From Pseudorhodobacter antarcticus (lineage in GTDB: Bacteria > Pseudomonadota > Alphaproteobacteria > Rhodobacterales > Rhodobacteraceae), in contig CAMAXX010000009.1 in the NCBI GenBank assembly GCA_945862435.1, forward strand, positions 25,174 to 89,173: a stretch of DNA of 64,000 bases, in the 5' to 3' direction. The notes under the pieces were generated by a model that saw nothing but the letters and a program-made list of their open reading frames with translations, was not told the origin of the DNA and searched no databases. The position numbers and the translations under genes are program-made. Shown piece by piece: positions 17,707-26,362 of this stretch (position 1 is its first letter; each line of letters starts with the position of its first letter).

Positions 17707-18867
17707 ATGTCAAACATCGAAGTCACCCACACCTCGTGGTTCAACCGCCTTAAGAACGCCCTAACGGGCATTGTGGTGGGCATTATTCTGATTATCGCCA
17801 CGTCGATCCTGCTGTTTTGGAACGAAACGCGCGCGGTGAAAACCTACCAATCTTTGGTCGAAGGCAAGGCCGCCGTTGTTGCCGCCAACGCAGAAATGTT
17901 GGATAGCAGCCTTGAGGGCAAGCTCATCCACTTGCAAGGTGCAATCACCCCTAATTCCGCCCCCGAAGATATGACATCGGGCGTTCGGGCCGAAGGTGCG
18001 ATTGCGCTGACGCGTAATGTTGAAATGTACCAATGGATCGAATCGCAAGACTCGAAAACTGAAAAGAAACTTGGCGGCGGCGAAGAAACGGTGACCACCT
18101 ACAGCTATGCAAAAGGCTGGACCATGACGCCGCAAAACTCATCCGATTTCTACACCCCAGAAGGCCACGAAAACCCTGCTTTCCCCCTAGATTCCGCCCA
18201 GTTTAACGTGATGGATGCCAACTTGGGGGCCTATGTGTTGGCGGGCGACGTCTTGGCGCCACTGGGCACATCGCAAATAATGGATTTTTCCGATGAAGAG
18301 GCACAAGCCATTGGCGAAGCGCTGGGCCTGACAGCCCAAACGGCGCAGATCGCGGGCGCGCTTTATGCGGGCAACAACCCAGATTCCCCAGAAGTGGGCG
18401 ATGTCAAAGTGGTTTATGAGCGTATTGACCTGACTGAGGCCAGTTTTGTGGCTAAGCAAGTTGGTGATGGGCTGCAGGAATATACCACATCGAACGGCTA
18501 CACCGTGTTTTTGTCCGCCGCTGGCCTAGTGCCTTCGGACAAACTTTTCGCCGATGCACAGGATGCAAACACCTTCCTGACGTGGATTTTGCGTGCAGTT
18601 GGGCTGATTTTCATGTTCGCAGGCTTTGCCGCCAGCCTGAAAGTGTTGTCGGTGATTGGCGATGTGATCCCCTTTGTCGGCACCGTCATTGGCTTTGGCA
18701 CAGGGCTGTTTTCGTTCATCGCCACGCTGTGCCTTGGATCACTGATGATCGCGCTAGGCTGGTTTGCCGCGCGGCCATTGCTGTCGATTGGGATTATTCT
18801 GGGCGCGGCGCTGATCGTGGCGGCAATTACCTATGTGAAGAGAAAGCGAGCGGTGGTTGCGGTTTAA
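17707..18867 (+). CDS. TMEM43-family membrane protein
   Basis: A 386-residue protein with one N-terminal membrane segment (IVVGIILIIATSILLFWNETRAV), a large region between the membranes of about 240 residues, and three closely spaced segments at the C-terminus (ILRAVGLIFMFAGFAASLKVL; VIGFGTGLFSFIATLCLGSL; LLSIGIILGAALIVAAITYV). This is the TMEM43 (LUMA) layout, best known in animals, where it is in the nuclear envelope and ER. The FWNETRAV junction is the family hallmark. The bacterial function is unknown. Single gene between two terminators. Confidence 0.88.
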   Translation: MSNIEVTHTSWFNRLKNALTGIVVGIILIIATSILLFWNETRAVKTYQSLVEGKAAVVAANAEMLDSSLEGKLIHLQGAITPNSAPEDMTSGVRAEGAIALTRNVEMYQWIESQDSKTEKKLGGGEETVTTYSYAKGWTMTPQNSSDFYTPEGHENPAFPLDSAQFNVMDANLGAYVLAGDVLAPLGTSQIMDFSDEEAQAIGEALGLTAQTAQIAGALYAGNNPDSPEVGDVKVVYERIDLTEASFVAKQVGDGLQEYTTSNGYTVFLSAAGLVPSDKLFADAQDANTFLTWILRAVGLIFMFAGFAASLKVLSVIGDVIPFVGTVIGFGTGLFSFIATLCLGSLMIALGWFAARPLLSIGIILGAALIVAAITYVKRKRAVVAV

Positions 18868-18927
18868 CAACAGGGGGCGCGGCAGCAAAGCCGCGTCCAC
18901 TAAACTGAAATTGTCACCCAAAAAACC

Positions 18928-18960
18928 AAAACGACCCCTGCACATCGCAGGGGTCGTTTT
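18928..18960. terminator. Bidirectional intrinsic terminator
   Basis: AAAACGACCCCTGC and GCAGGGGTCGTTTT form a perfect 14-bp stem with T-runs on both strands. It serves the TMEM43 gene (+) and tRNA-Leu (-). Confidence 0.92.
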
Positions 18961-18974
18961 GATTTTAAATTAGG

Positions 18975-19058
18975 TGGTACCCGAGGTCGGACTCGAACCG
19001 ACACGCCTCGCGGCGGAGGATTTTGTATCCTCTGCGTCTACCTTTCCACCACTCGGGC
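18975..19058 (-). tRNA. tRNA-Leu (anticodon CAA), A at position 33
   Basis: An 84-nt class II tRNA with encoded CCA. The acceptor stem is GCCCGAG/CTCGGGT with a G1-U72 wobble, discriminator A73, T8 and G9 in place, and a T arm GTCGG-TTCGAGT-CCGAC. The variable arm is CGCC-GCGA-GGCG. The anticodon stem GAGGA/TCCTC encloses TACAAAA, putting CAA at 34-36 and A at position 33, where nearly all tRNAs have U. It lies downstream of the metallopeptidase gene on the same strand and ends at a strong terminator. Confidence 0.92.
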
Positions 19059-19116
19059 ACGTTTCGCTCGTTTAGCCGCGCGCGCGGGCGGCGTCAACAC
19101 CCCAGCAGGCCCATGT

Positions 19117-19968
19117 TTACAGTTTGCGCGCAGAAAATGTATCGCAGTTTTCAAGGCTATCAGCCTTTAGCCCGCGTTCAAACCACGCCATACGCTGCGC
19201 CGAAGTGCCGTGCGTAAAGGTGTGCGGCATGGGCACCCCGCCCGCACTGCGTTGCAGCGTATCATCGCCGATTTGCTTGGCGGCGTTCTGCGCTTCGGCA
19301 AAGTCGCCTTTATCAATTGTGCCAAACTGCGCCTTCACCTGCGCCGCCCAAATTCCTGCCAAACAGTCGGCCTGAAGTTCAATCCGCACAGATACTGCGT
19401 TCGAGGTGATCTGATCGCTGCTTTGGCGGATTTGGCTGGCCTGCGCCATGATGCCCAACTCGTTTTGCACATGATGCGCCACTTCATGCGCCACGACATA
19501 GGCCATGGCAAAATCGCCGCCCGCGCCAAGTTCGCGCTGCATGGTGTCAAAAAACGCTGTGTCGAGGTAAATTTTCTGATCGCCTGGGCAGTAAAATGGC
19601 CCCGTCGCCCCCGACGCATCGCCGCAGGGGCTGTCGGTTATGCCCGAATACAGCACCAAAGTGGGCGGGTTATACGGCGTGCCAAAGCTGTTTTCAAAAA
19701 TTCCGCCCCAGATATCTTCGCTTTTGGCCAGCACGACGGACACAAACGCGCCCACATCGCGTTCGCTTTGCGAAAGGTCGGCGCTTTGGCTTTGCGTGGC
19801 AGGGGCGCCCGTTTGGTTCAACAGCGGGGTCAGATCAATGCCCATGAAATAGCCGATGATGACCACCGCCAACAGACCAATACCGCTTGCCCTGCCCGCG
19901 CGGCCCGTGGGACGTGCGCCCCGCCGATCTTCGATGTTGTCACTGCGTCTTTGCCCACGCCATTGCAT
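19117..19968 (-). CDS. Neutral zinc metallopeptidase (YpfJ family)
   Basis: A 283-residue single-pass membrane protein: a short basic N-terminus, a membrane segment (GIGLLAVVIIGYFMGIDL), then an exported peptidase domain with the zinc motif VAHEVAHHVQNELG (His161-Glu162-His165) and the typical LQADCLAGIWAAQ. I chose the ATG at 19968, preceded by GGAGAG, over an upstream in-frame start. Substrates of this family are not established. It precedes tRNA-Leu on the same strand. Confidence 0.9.
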   Translation of the reverse strand: MQWRGQRRSDNIEDRRGARPTGRAGRASGIGLLAVVIIGYFMGIDLTPLLNQTGAPATQSQSADLSQSERDVGAFVSVVLAKSEDIWGGIFENSFGTPYNPPTLVLYSGITDSPCGDASGATGPFYCPGDQKIYLDTAFFDTMQRELGAGGDFAMAYVVAHEVAHHVQNELGIMAQASQIRQSSDQITSNAVSVRIELQADCLAGIWAAQVKAQFGTIDKGDFAEAQNAAKQIGDDTLQRSAGGVPMPHTFTHGTSAQRMAWFERGLKADSLENCDTFSARKL

Positions 19969-20076
19969 ATGCCACTCTCCACCAATTTGCGGCACATTAG
20001 CGCAAGCACGGCGTGTTGCAATCAGGCATTGACCCCGCCTGCGCCGCGCCGCAAGAAGGCCGCAAAGGGGCGCGCT

Positions 20077-20661
20077 ATGTTTCGCAAACTATATCATTGG
20101 ACTTTGGCCCAAGCCGCGTCGCGCCATGCAGACAAAGCGCTGGCGGCCTCGTCTTTTGCGGAAAGCAGCTTTTTCCCGATTCCTGCCGATGTTTTGTTTA
20201 TCCCGATGTGTTTGGCGCGGCCAGATACGGCCTACCGCTTTGCGGCCATTGCCACAGTCACATCGGTTTTGGGCGGAATTTTTGGCTGGTGGATAGGGCA
20301 GTTTGCCTTTCAATCGCTCGCCGCCCCGCTTTTGGAATTTTACGGCAAGATGGCGGCGTTTGAGACGCTGAAATCAAACACAGCCGATGGGGCGATTTTG
20401 CTGATGCTGGTCACCTCGGGCGCCAGCCATATCCCGCCCATGAAAGTGGTCACGATCTTGTCAGGCGTGATCTCTTTCGATCTGAAGTGGTTCATCGTAT
20501 CAGCCATTATTGCGCGGGGTGGACGGTTTTATCTGCTGGCCTATCTGCTGCGCCGCTTTGGCACTAAGGTGATCGATTTTATCGAGAGCCGCCTGCCGTG
20601 GGTGGCCGCTGCCTTTTTAGGGGTTCTGGCAGCGCTTTGGTGGGTTTTACATTATGGATAA
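20077..20661 (+). CDS. YqaA/DedA-family membrane protein
   Basis: A 194-residue inner-membrane protein of the SNARE-associated (VTT/DedA) superfamily, YqaA branch. Marks are AESSFFPIPADVLFIPMCLARP near the N-terminus and an HIPPMKVVTILSG loop, with four to five hydrophobic segments. DedA proteins are linked to lipid-carrier recycling and envelope homeostasis. The start is ATG at 20077 with AAAGGGG upstream. It overlaps or nearly touches dsbB and is probably co-transcribed with it. Confidence 0.88.
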   Translation: MFRKLYHWTLAQAASRHADKALAASSFAESSFFPIPADVLFIPMCLARPDTAYRFAAIATVTSVLGGIFGWWIGQFAFQSLAAPLLEFYGKMAAFETLKSNTADGAILLMLVTSGASHIPPMKVVTILSGVISFDLKWFIVSAIIARGGRFYLLAYLLRRFGTKVIDFIESRLPWVAAAFLGVLAALWWVLHYG

Positions 20662-20668
20662 AGGGCTT

Positions 20669-21127
20669 ATGACAAGAAATTCATACATTATTCTGGCCGC
20701 TGGCGGGTCTGCCGCGCTGCTGGCAGGTGCCTTTGGCTTTGAATATATCGGTGGGCTGTTGCCCTGCACCTTGTGCCTATGGCAGCGCTGGCCCCATGCG
20801 GCGGCCATTGCTTTGGGCGCGCTGGGCCTTGGCCTGCCACAGCGCATTTGGCCAATTTTGGGCGCGCTGGCGGCGCTGACCACTGCGGCCATCGCGCTGT
20901 TTCATGTTGGTGTCGAGCAGACATGGTGGGAGGGTTTGGCCACCTGCACAATCGATGCGTTGGCAGGGATCAGCGTGGATGACCTGCTGTCCACCGATAC
21001 TTCAGTTGGCGCGCCGGTGCGCTGTGATGCAATTGCGTGGCAGATGTTTGGCATCTCGATGGCGGGGTGGAATGGCCTGATTTCCCTGATGCTGGCGGGG
21101 TTTTGGATAAGGGCAGCGCGGACATAA
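20669..21127 (+). CDS. dsbB: Disulfide bond formation protein DsbB
   Basis: Inner-membrane quinone reductase that reoxidises DsbA. Four hydrophobic segments, the first periplasmic pair Cys33/Cys36 (PCTLCLWQRWPH), and the second pair in GLATCTID and GAPVRCDAI. I chose the ATG at 20669 (MTRNSYIILAAGG); an ATG five codons earlier (20654), inside the previous gene, is possible. At 152 residues it is slightly short, as in other alphaproteobacteria. Confidence 0.93.
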   Translation: MTRNSYIILAAGGSAALLAGAFGFEYIGGLLPCTLCLWQRWPHAAAIALGALGLGLPQRIWPILGALAALTTAAIALFHVGVEQTWWEGLATCTIDALAGISVDDLLSTDTSVGAPVRCDAIAWQMFGISMAGWNGLISLMLAGFWIRAART

Positions 21128-21150
21128 AAAAGGCCCCGCTGCTGCGGGGC
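21125..21150 (-). terminator. Terminator of the OmpA-family gene
   Basis: GGCCCCGC-TGCT-GCGGGGCC with an A-run at 21125-21130 that reads as T-run on the - strand, 26 bp past that gene's stop. It is weaker for dsbB. Confidence 0.85.
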
Positions 21151-21175
21151 CTATCTGGTTCGTGCCTGTCCTAAG

Positions 21176-23470
21176 TTACGGCATGGGCCGAAGCAGCGGC
21201 GTGATCAACCGCACAGAAACGCGGCGGTTTTGCGGCTCGCTGGCCTCAGTATCAATCCGTAATTCCGTCTCGCCATAGCCTTGTACGATCAAGTTTTCAG
21301 GTGGGATGGCGAAATATTCCGACAAGGCCAGCGCAACCGATTCTGCACGGCGGTCTGACAGGGCAAGGTTCAGTGCTGCCGCGCCCGTGGCATCGGTATG
21401 CCCTTCAATCAAGAACATCTCGGCGGGGTTTTTCACCAGCATATCCTGCATTACCGCGCCCAAATCGGCCAAAGCATTGGCCTGTTCGGGCGTGATCGCG
21501 GCAGAGCCAGAGGCAAAGGTAACCCGTTCGACATCTACCTCGGCCGCAAGTGCCCGCACTTCGGCGATATCGCGAATTTGCCGTAGGCTAAAACCGCGAT
21601 CCAGCTTTTCAATCTGGCGCGCAGCAATGGCGGCGCGCAAGGCGGCATCCTCGCTGCGGGTCGAGCCAACAACCCGCGGGCGCGGCAGGTCGGCCACATT
21701 GACGGGACGTTCGGGCGCGAATTCGTCCAGCAGCACCAATTCACGTCCAAGGCGGTCATATTGTGCGCGGCGCAGCACACGGCCCGTGGCATCGCGGACA
21801 GTCACAACTTGGGTGCCATCGGCGCGCTGCACGATGGTGCGCGACGAGCCATCGTTATATGTTTCGGTGCGCACGGTTGATCCCGCTTGGCGCAAGATCG
21901 CGTCGTCATCTTTATACAGCCCATAGGTACCATCTGGGTTTTGCACCACCACGCGGTCACCCGTGTTCGAGACGACAGTTGATTTGCCCTGAATAGAATT
22001 CAGCACTTGGCCGATCACCACCGCGCCCAGCACGAACAGTCCGACCTTTTCCAAATCGGAAAGACCCGTCTTTTTGCCATCAGCGTTTTTCTTGGGCGCG
22101 GCTTTGAATTCCTGCGCAGAGGATCGTGTTTGTGCGGCCGTGACGGTTTGCACAGTGGTGGCAACAGTATTTGCAGGCGCTGGGATCGCGTTTAGTGCGG
22201 CCTCGGCATCGGCAGAATCGATCGGCGCATCGCTGCCCGCGTCTGTCTCTATCACGGGCACTGGCGCGTCCACAGGTGCAGCCACTTCGGGCGGGGTCGC
22301 CTCGCCGTTAAGTTCGGCAGGGGCTGCCAACAAAGTCGTCAACGCCTCGGCTTCCGTGTCAGATACGACGGGCGCATCGATCAGCGGGGCTTCGGGGTCG
22401 ATCGGGGTTTCTTCGGCGAGCAGTCCTGCGGCGGGGTCAATCGGGGTGCCATCGGCTGATGTTGTTTCCGCAGCACCTTCAGCCAAAGCGGCCTCGGTTT
22501 GAGCCTGAATTTCCGCATCTGTTAGGACTTCGGGCGCGGCTTCATTGCCAGTCTGCGCGGCGGCATCAGCCTCTGCCTGAGCCGCTGCATCAGCCTCTTC
22601 CTGCGCGGCTACGTCAGCCACTGCCTGAGCGGCAGCATCCGCCTCTTCCTGAGCGGCAGCATCAGACACTTCCTGCGCGGCGGCATCAGCCTCTTCCTCC
22701 GCCGCTGCATCAACTTCTTCCTGCGCGGCTGCTTCAGCTTCTGCCTGCGCGGCGGCATCTGCCTCTTCCTGCGCGGCTGCTTCAGCCTCTTCCTGAGCCG
22801 CTGCGTCAGCTTCTGCCTGAGCCGCTGCGTCAGCTTCTGCCTGCGCGGCGGCTTCTGCCTCTGCCTCTGCCTCTGCAGCTGCCTCAGCTTCTGCCTGTGC
22901 GGCAGCCTCAGCTTCTGCCTGTGCGGCTGCCTCAGCTTCTTCCTGCGCCGCTGCGTCAGCTTCTGCCTGCGCGGCTGCCTCAGCTTCTGCCTGCGCGGCT
23001 GCCTCAGCTTCTGCCTCTGCGGCAGCCTCAGCTTCTGCCTCTGCGGCTGCCTCAGCCTCTGCCTCTGCGGCTGCCTCAGCCTCTGCTTGCGCGGCTGCCT
23101 CAGCTTCTGCCTGTGCGGCGGCCTCAGCTTCTGCCTGTGCGGCGGCCTCAGCTTCTGCCTCTGCGGCTGCCTCGGCTTCTGCCTGAGCGGCTGCCTCAGC
23201 TTCTGCCTGCGCGGCAGCCTCAGCTTCTGCCTCTGCGGCAGCCTCAGCCTCAGCCTCACGGTCTAGATCGCGTTGAATTTTATTGGCAGCTTTCTGAATC
23301 TCTTCATCTTCCAGATCGCAAACCAATTCGGCCGTCGGCTCACACAGCACTGTGCCATCTGCGGCGATAATTCTGCCTGTATCGTCCATCACCTGCGCCA
23401 TCATCGGCAGCGGGGCCATCGGCATCATCGCCATCGACACGATTGTGGTTGAGGTCAGCAAACGCTTCAT
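21176..23470 (-). CDS. OmpA-family protein with long Ala/Glu repeat
   Basis: A 764-residue exported protein. After a signal peptide (MKRLLTSTTIVSMAMMPM) and a short Cys-containing segment come about 230 residues of near-identical 8-residue units, EAEAAAQA in type (residues about 71-305), drifting to EADAAAQE towards the end. Then an acidic Pro/Ala region, a short hydrophobic segment (VGLFVLGAVVIGQVL, about 472-486), and a C-terminal OmpA peptidoglycan-binding domain (FASGSAAITPEQ; IEGHTDATGAAALN; QGYGETE; NRRVSVRL; about 647-760). I chose the ATG at 23470, preceded by AAGGA. The repeat should form one long helix holding two ends apart in the envelope. Function unknown. Confidence 0.9.
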   Translation of the reverse strand: MKRLLTSTTIVSMAMMPMAPLPMMAQVMDDTGRIIAADGTVLCEPTAELVCDLEDEEIQKAANKIQRDLDREAEAEAAAEAEAEAAAQAEAEAAAQAEAEAAAEAEAEAAAQAEAEAAAQAEAEAAAQAEAEAAAEAEAEAAAEAEAEAAAEAEAEAAAQAEAEAAAQAEADAAAQEEAEAAAQAEAEAAAQAEAEAAAEAEAEAEAAAQAEADAAAQAEADAAAQEEAEAAAQEEADAAAQAEAEAAAQEEVDAAAEEEADAAAQEVSDAAAQEEADAAAQAVADVAAQEEADAAAQAEADAAAQTGNEAAPEVLTDAEIQAQTEAALAEGAAETTSADGTPIDPAAGLLAEETPIDPEAPLIDAPVVSDTEAEALTTLLAAPAELNGEATPPEVAAPVDAPVPVIETDAGSDAPIDSADAEAALNAIPAPANTVATTVQTVTAAQTRSSAQEFKAAPKKNADGKKTGLSDLEKVGLFVLGAVVIGQVLNSIQGKSTVVSNTGDRVVVQNPDGTYGLYKDDDAILRQAGSTVRTETYNDGSSRTIVQRADGTQVVTVRDATGRVLRRAQYDRLGRELVLLDEFAPERPVNVADLPRPRVVGSTRSEDAALRAAIAARQIEKLDRGFSLRQIRDIAEVRALAAEVDVERVTFASGSAAITPEQANALADLGAVMQDMLVKNPAEMFLIEGHTDATGAAALNLALSDRRAESVALALSEYFAIPPENLIVQGYGETELRIDTEASEPQNRRVSVRLITPLLRPMP
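22555..23260 (-). repeat. 24-bp coding tandem repeat (about 29 units)
   Basis: On the + strand the unit reads close to GCCTCAGCTTCTGCCTGC plus GCGGCT; it codes for EAEAAAQA on the - strand. Units at the protein N-terminal side are nearly identical, those at the other end have diverged, which suggests recent expansion from one side. Length change by recombination or slippage would keep the frame. Confidence 0.9.
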
Positions 23471-23674
23471 AATTCGTCCTTCCATCTGCAAACGGCAACC
23501 CGTCGTGCCGCCTTCCAGTTCTTTTGCCAAATCTGCGCCCGCTATGCGATAACAGTTTCGTATAATAGGCGGATCAATGCGCGTTATCTTCTAGCAAAAC
23601 CCAAAAGCTGCTTGGCCCCACCTTGCGTTTTGTGCAGATTGCGAAAAAGGCCCATCCGCCCATCAGGAGAGAGA

Positions 23675-24718
23675 ATGCGCGCCCTTGCCATAACCTGCGT
23701 CAAGAATGAAGGCGCGTTTTTGCTGGAATGGCTGGCGCACCACCGCGCGTTAGACTTTACCGATTTTCTGATCTACTCGAACGATTGCAGCGATGGCACT
23801 GATGCAATGCTAGACCGCCTGCAAGATTTGGGTTGGCTGACCCATATTCGTAACGATGGCCCGCATGAAAAAGGGCCGCAATGGGCAATGTTGAAGAACG
23901 CCGAACAGCATCCCCTGACCTTGGCTGCGGCTTGGGTTATGGTGCTGGATGTGGACGAATTTGTAAACATCCACGCGGGGTGCAAAACGCTGGGCGATTT
24001 GCTGGCAGCCCTTCCAAGTGCTGATGCAATCACGCTGACATGGCGGGTGTTTGGCAACGGCGGCGCGGTGGAAATGTGCGATGCGCCCGTAACCACCAGC
24101 TTTACCCTTGCCGCCCCTGTCACGCTGGGCTGGCCTTGGCGCGCGCAAATGTTCAAAACTTTGACGCGCGGGCCAGCGCATGGCCCCTTTGCCAAACTGG
24201 GCGTTCACCGCCCGCGCAACGCCAAAGACGGCGCAAGCCCACGCTGGTATGACGGCGCTGGCCGCGCTTTGGGCGGCGAATTTGCCGGCGGGCGGGTGTT
24301 TTCGGATTATACGCAAGATAACTATGCGCTGGCGCAATTGAACCATTACCCACTTGGATCCATCGAGAATTATCTGGTCAAAGCCGACCGCGGTCGTGCC
24401 AACCGCGAAGCTTCCGGCTTTGACATGGGCTATTGGATTGAGCGGAATTTGAACGAGGTGAAAGACACCAGCATTGCAGGTCTAGACAGCCAAAGCTTGC
24501 GCGCGGCGCTGCACGCCGACCCCGTTCTAGGGGGGCTGCACAAACGCGCCTTTGCATGGCGCAAGGCCCGCTTTGCCGAATTGATGCAGCAAGAGCCTTG
24601 GCGCGCCTTGTATGGCCGCCTGCGTATGGCCGCGCCTTCGCGGGCGCTTAGCGCGGATGAAGCACGCGAGATAACGCGCCACATCCCGCAGGTTCAGGAT
24701 AAAGGAATTAGTAGCTGA
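23675..24718 (+). CDS. Glycosyltransferase family 2-like (PF13704 type)
   Basis: A 347-residue protein beginning MRALAITCVKNEGAFLLEWL, the usual start of this family, with SNDCSDGTDAMLDRL and a metal-binding DxD in VMVLDVDEFVNIH. C-terminal part ends in Arg-rich helices. Likely cytoplasmic, adding a sugar to a cell-surface or secreted glycan; acceptor unknown. I chose the ATG at 23675 with AGGAGAGAG upstream. A second gene of the same type lies at 58.2 kb. Its end overlaps the convergent LprI-like gene by 11 bp. Confidence 0.85.
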   Translation: MRALAITCVKNEGAFLLEWLAHHRALDFTDFLIYSNDCSDGTDAMLDRLQDLGWLTHIRNDGPHEKGPQWAMLKNAEQHPLTLAAAWVMVLDVDEFVNIHAGCKTLGDLLAALPSADAITLTWRVFGNGGAVEMCDAPVTTSFTLAAPVTLGWPWRAQMFKTLTRGPAHGPFAKLGVHRPRNAKDGASPRWYDGAGRALGGEFAGGRVFSDYTQDNYALAQLNHYPLGSIENYLVKADRGRANREASGFDMGYWIERNLNEVKDTSIAGLDSQSLRAALHADPVLGGLHKRAFAWRKARFAELMQQEPWRALYGRLRMAAPSRALSADEAREITRHIPQVQDKGISS

Positions 24719-25118
24719 CGACCAGCCGCGCCAAAACCTTGCTGCGCGCCTGGGTTTCGGTTAGCAGACAAGACATAATCGCAATGCCCTGCCCCGATCC
24801 GCCCACCCAATTGAACCCCTCAGCCGCGCAAGTGCCATCGCGCACCGCGATCCATGCGCGCTGCGCACCGCGCAGAGCATCTTGCGCGCCGCGCTCGGAT
24901 TTGGGCAGGCTTTCGTCAATCGATTTCATCTGGGCCATGGCCGATTTATAGGCGGCGTTTAGCACCGCATCGGCCGCCGCATATTGCTTATCCAAACATG
25001 CGCTCATGGATACAGTATCTTGCGCCAAATCACAGTTAGCGCTTTGCGCCATGGCCTGCGCCGCGCCCAAAACCCCCAGCGCGATGGTCAGGGTTAGGCT
25101 TAAATATGGTTGTCGCAT
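24708..25118 (-). CDS. LprI-like (DUF1311) secreted protein
   Basis: A 136-residue protein with a signal peptide (LTLTIALGVLGAAQAMAQS) and the LprI_N fold with paired cysteines: NCDLAQDTVSMSACLDKQY, ERGAQDALRGAQRAWIAVRD and CAAEGF. Some family members inhibit lysozyme; many have no known role. The ATG at 25118 has GGAG upstream; an earlier in-frame start adds seven residues. Confidence 0.85.
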   Translation of the reverse strand: MRQPYLSLTLTIALGVLGAAQAMAQSANCDLAQDTVSMSACLDKQYAAADAVLNAAYKSAMAQMKSIDESLPKSERGAQDALRGAQRAWIAVRDGTCAAEGFNWVGGSGQGIAIMSCLLTETQARSKVLARLVVSY

Positions 25119-25215
25119 TATCTTGTCTCCAAAATTCAATGTTTGAACCCTGTATGGCCCGATTGCCCGTGCAATGCATCTGGAAATGCGCGCCGCGATG
25201 CGCTAATCGGCTTGG

Positions 25216-26259
25216 ATGACTGATATCCTGACCATCCCTCGCCCTGACGATATGCATCTGCATCTGCGCGATGGCGCAGTGCTGGCAGGGGTTTTGCCCG
25301 AAACCGCGCGCCATTTTGGCCGTGCGATCATTATGCCCAATTTGGTGCCCCCCATAGTGACGATGGCTGATGCGCAAGCCTACCGCGCGCGCATTATGGC
25401 GGTCTTGCCGAAAGGCGCAGATTTCACCCCGCTGATGACGCTATACCTGACCGAAGGCACCGATGCGGGTGATGTCGCCGCCGCCCACGGCGCAGGACTG
25501 ATCCATGCGGTCAAGCTTTATCCAGCAGGCGCTACCACCAATTCGCACGGCGGGGTGCGCGATTTTACCCGCGTTCTGCCCGTGCTGGAAAAGATGGCCG
25601 AAATAGGCCTGCCCCTTTGCATCCATGGCGAAGTGACCGACCCCGATGTCGATATATTCGACCGCGAGGCCGTGTTCATCGACACAGTTCTTGATCCGCT
25701 GCGCCAGCGCCTGCCAAGCCTTCGCGTGGTAATGGAACATATCACGACATCGCAAGGCGTCAATTATGCCCGCACGGGCGGCGACAATTTGGCCGCGACA
25801 ATCACCACGCACCATCTGATTATCAATCGCAATCACATCTTAGCTGGCGGCATCAAGCCGCATTACTACTGCCTGCCCGTAGCCAAGCGCGAAAGTCACC
25901 GCTTGGCCCTGCGCGAAGCAGCCACCAGTGGCGAGGCGCGGTTTTTCTTGGGTACCGACAGCGCCCCACATATCGACGCGCTTAAAGAACAGGCTTGCGG
26001 CTGCGCGGGGTGTTTCACCGCCACCAATACCATGCCCCTGCTGGCGCATGTGTTTGAAGAAATGGGCGCGCTGGATCGACTGGCAGGGTTTACATCACGC
26101 TTTGGGGCCGGATTTTATGGCCTGCCTGTTTCTGGCAAAACCCTGACCCTGACCAAATCAGCCGCGCCTGCCATCTGGCCCGAAAAGCTGGATACAGGCG
26201 CCGGGCCCGTCACCATCTTTCACCCTGGCTTTCCTGTGTTTTGGCAGGTCAACTCTTGA
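25216..26259 (+). CDS. pyrC: Dihydroorotase
   Basis: Cyclises carbamoyl aspartate to dihydroorotate in pyrimidine synthesis. It is the E. coli-like class: metal ligands in [10 protein letters not shown], Lys100 for carboxylation in [14 protein letters not shown], the second His in VVMEHITT, and the catalytic Asp in LGTDSAPH. Full length at 347 residues. pyrE follows after a 103-bp gap that contains a hairpin with a T-run. Confidence 0.96.
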   Translation: MTDILTIPRPDDMHLHLRDGAVLAGVLPETARHFGRAIIMPNLVPPIVTMADAQAYRARIMAVLPKGADFTPLMTLYLTEGTDAGDVAAAHGAGLIHAVKLYPAGATTNSHGGVRDFTRVLPVLEKMAEIGLPLCIHGEVTDPDVDIFDREAVFIDTVLDPLRQRLPSLRVVMEHITTSQGVNYARTGGDNLAATITTHHLIINRNHILAGGIKPHYYCLPVAKRESHRLALREAATSGEARFFLGTDSAPHIDALKEQACGCAGCFTATNTMPLLAHVFEEMGALDRLAGFTSRFGAGFYGLPVSGKTLTLTKSAAPAIWPEKLDTGAGPVTIFHPGFPVFWQVNS

Positions 26260-26313
26260 TTTCACATTGGCGCAAATATACTCGCCGAAGGCTTCTGGTG
26301 GTGATGCCAGATG

Positions 26314-26335
26314 CCTGCGGCGCAGGTATTTTTGT
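26314..26335 (+). terminator. Hairpin with T-run between pyrC and pyrE
   Basis: CCTGC-GGC-GCAGG followed by TATTTTT, ending about 30 bp before the pyrE start. A second weak stem (CTGG...CCAG) lies just upstream. The position suits termination or attenuation ahead of pyrE. Confidence 0.55.
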
Positions 26336-26362
26336 CAGTATGAAAGCGCGAAAGGCACATTG

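Noticed and set aside
22555..23260. CRISPR-like array
   Set aside because: Units are contiguous 24-bp coding repeats without unique spacers, and no cas genes are present.
22459..23370. Long open frames opposite and out of frame with the OmpA-type repeat
   Set aside because: A tandem 24-bp repeat without stops keeps every frame open; the products are Leu/Pro/Arg/Gln repeats with no domain.
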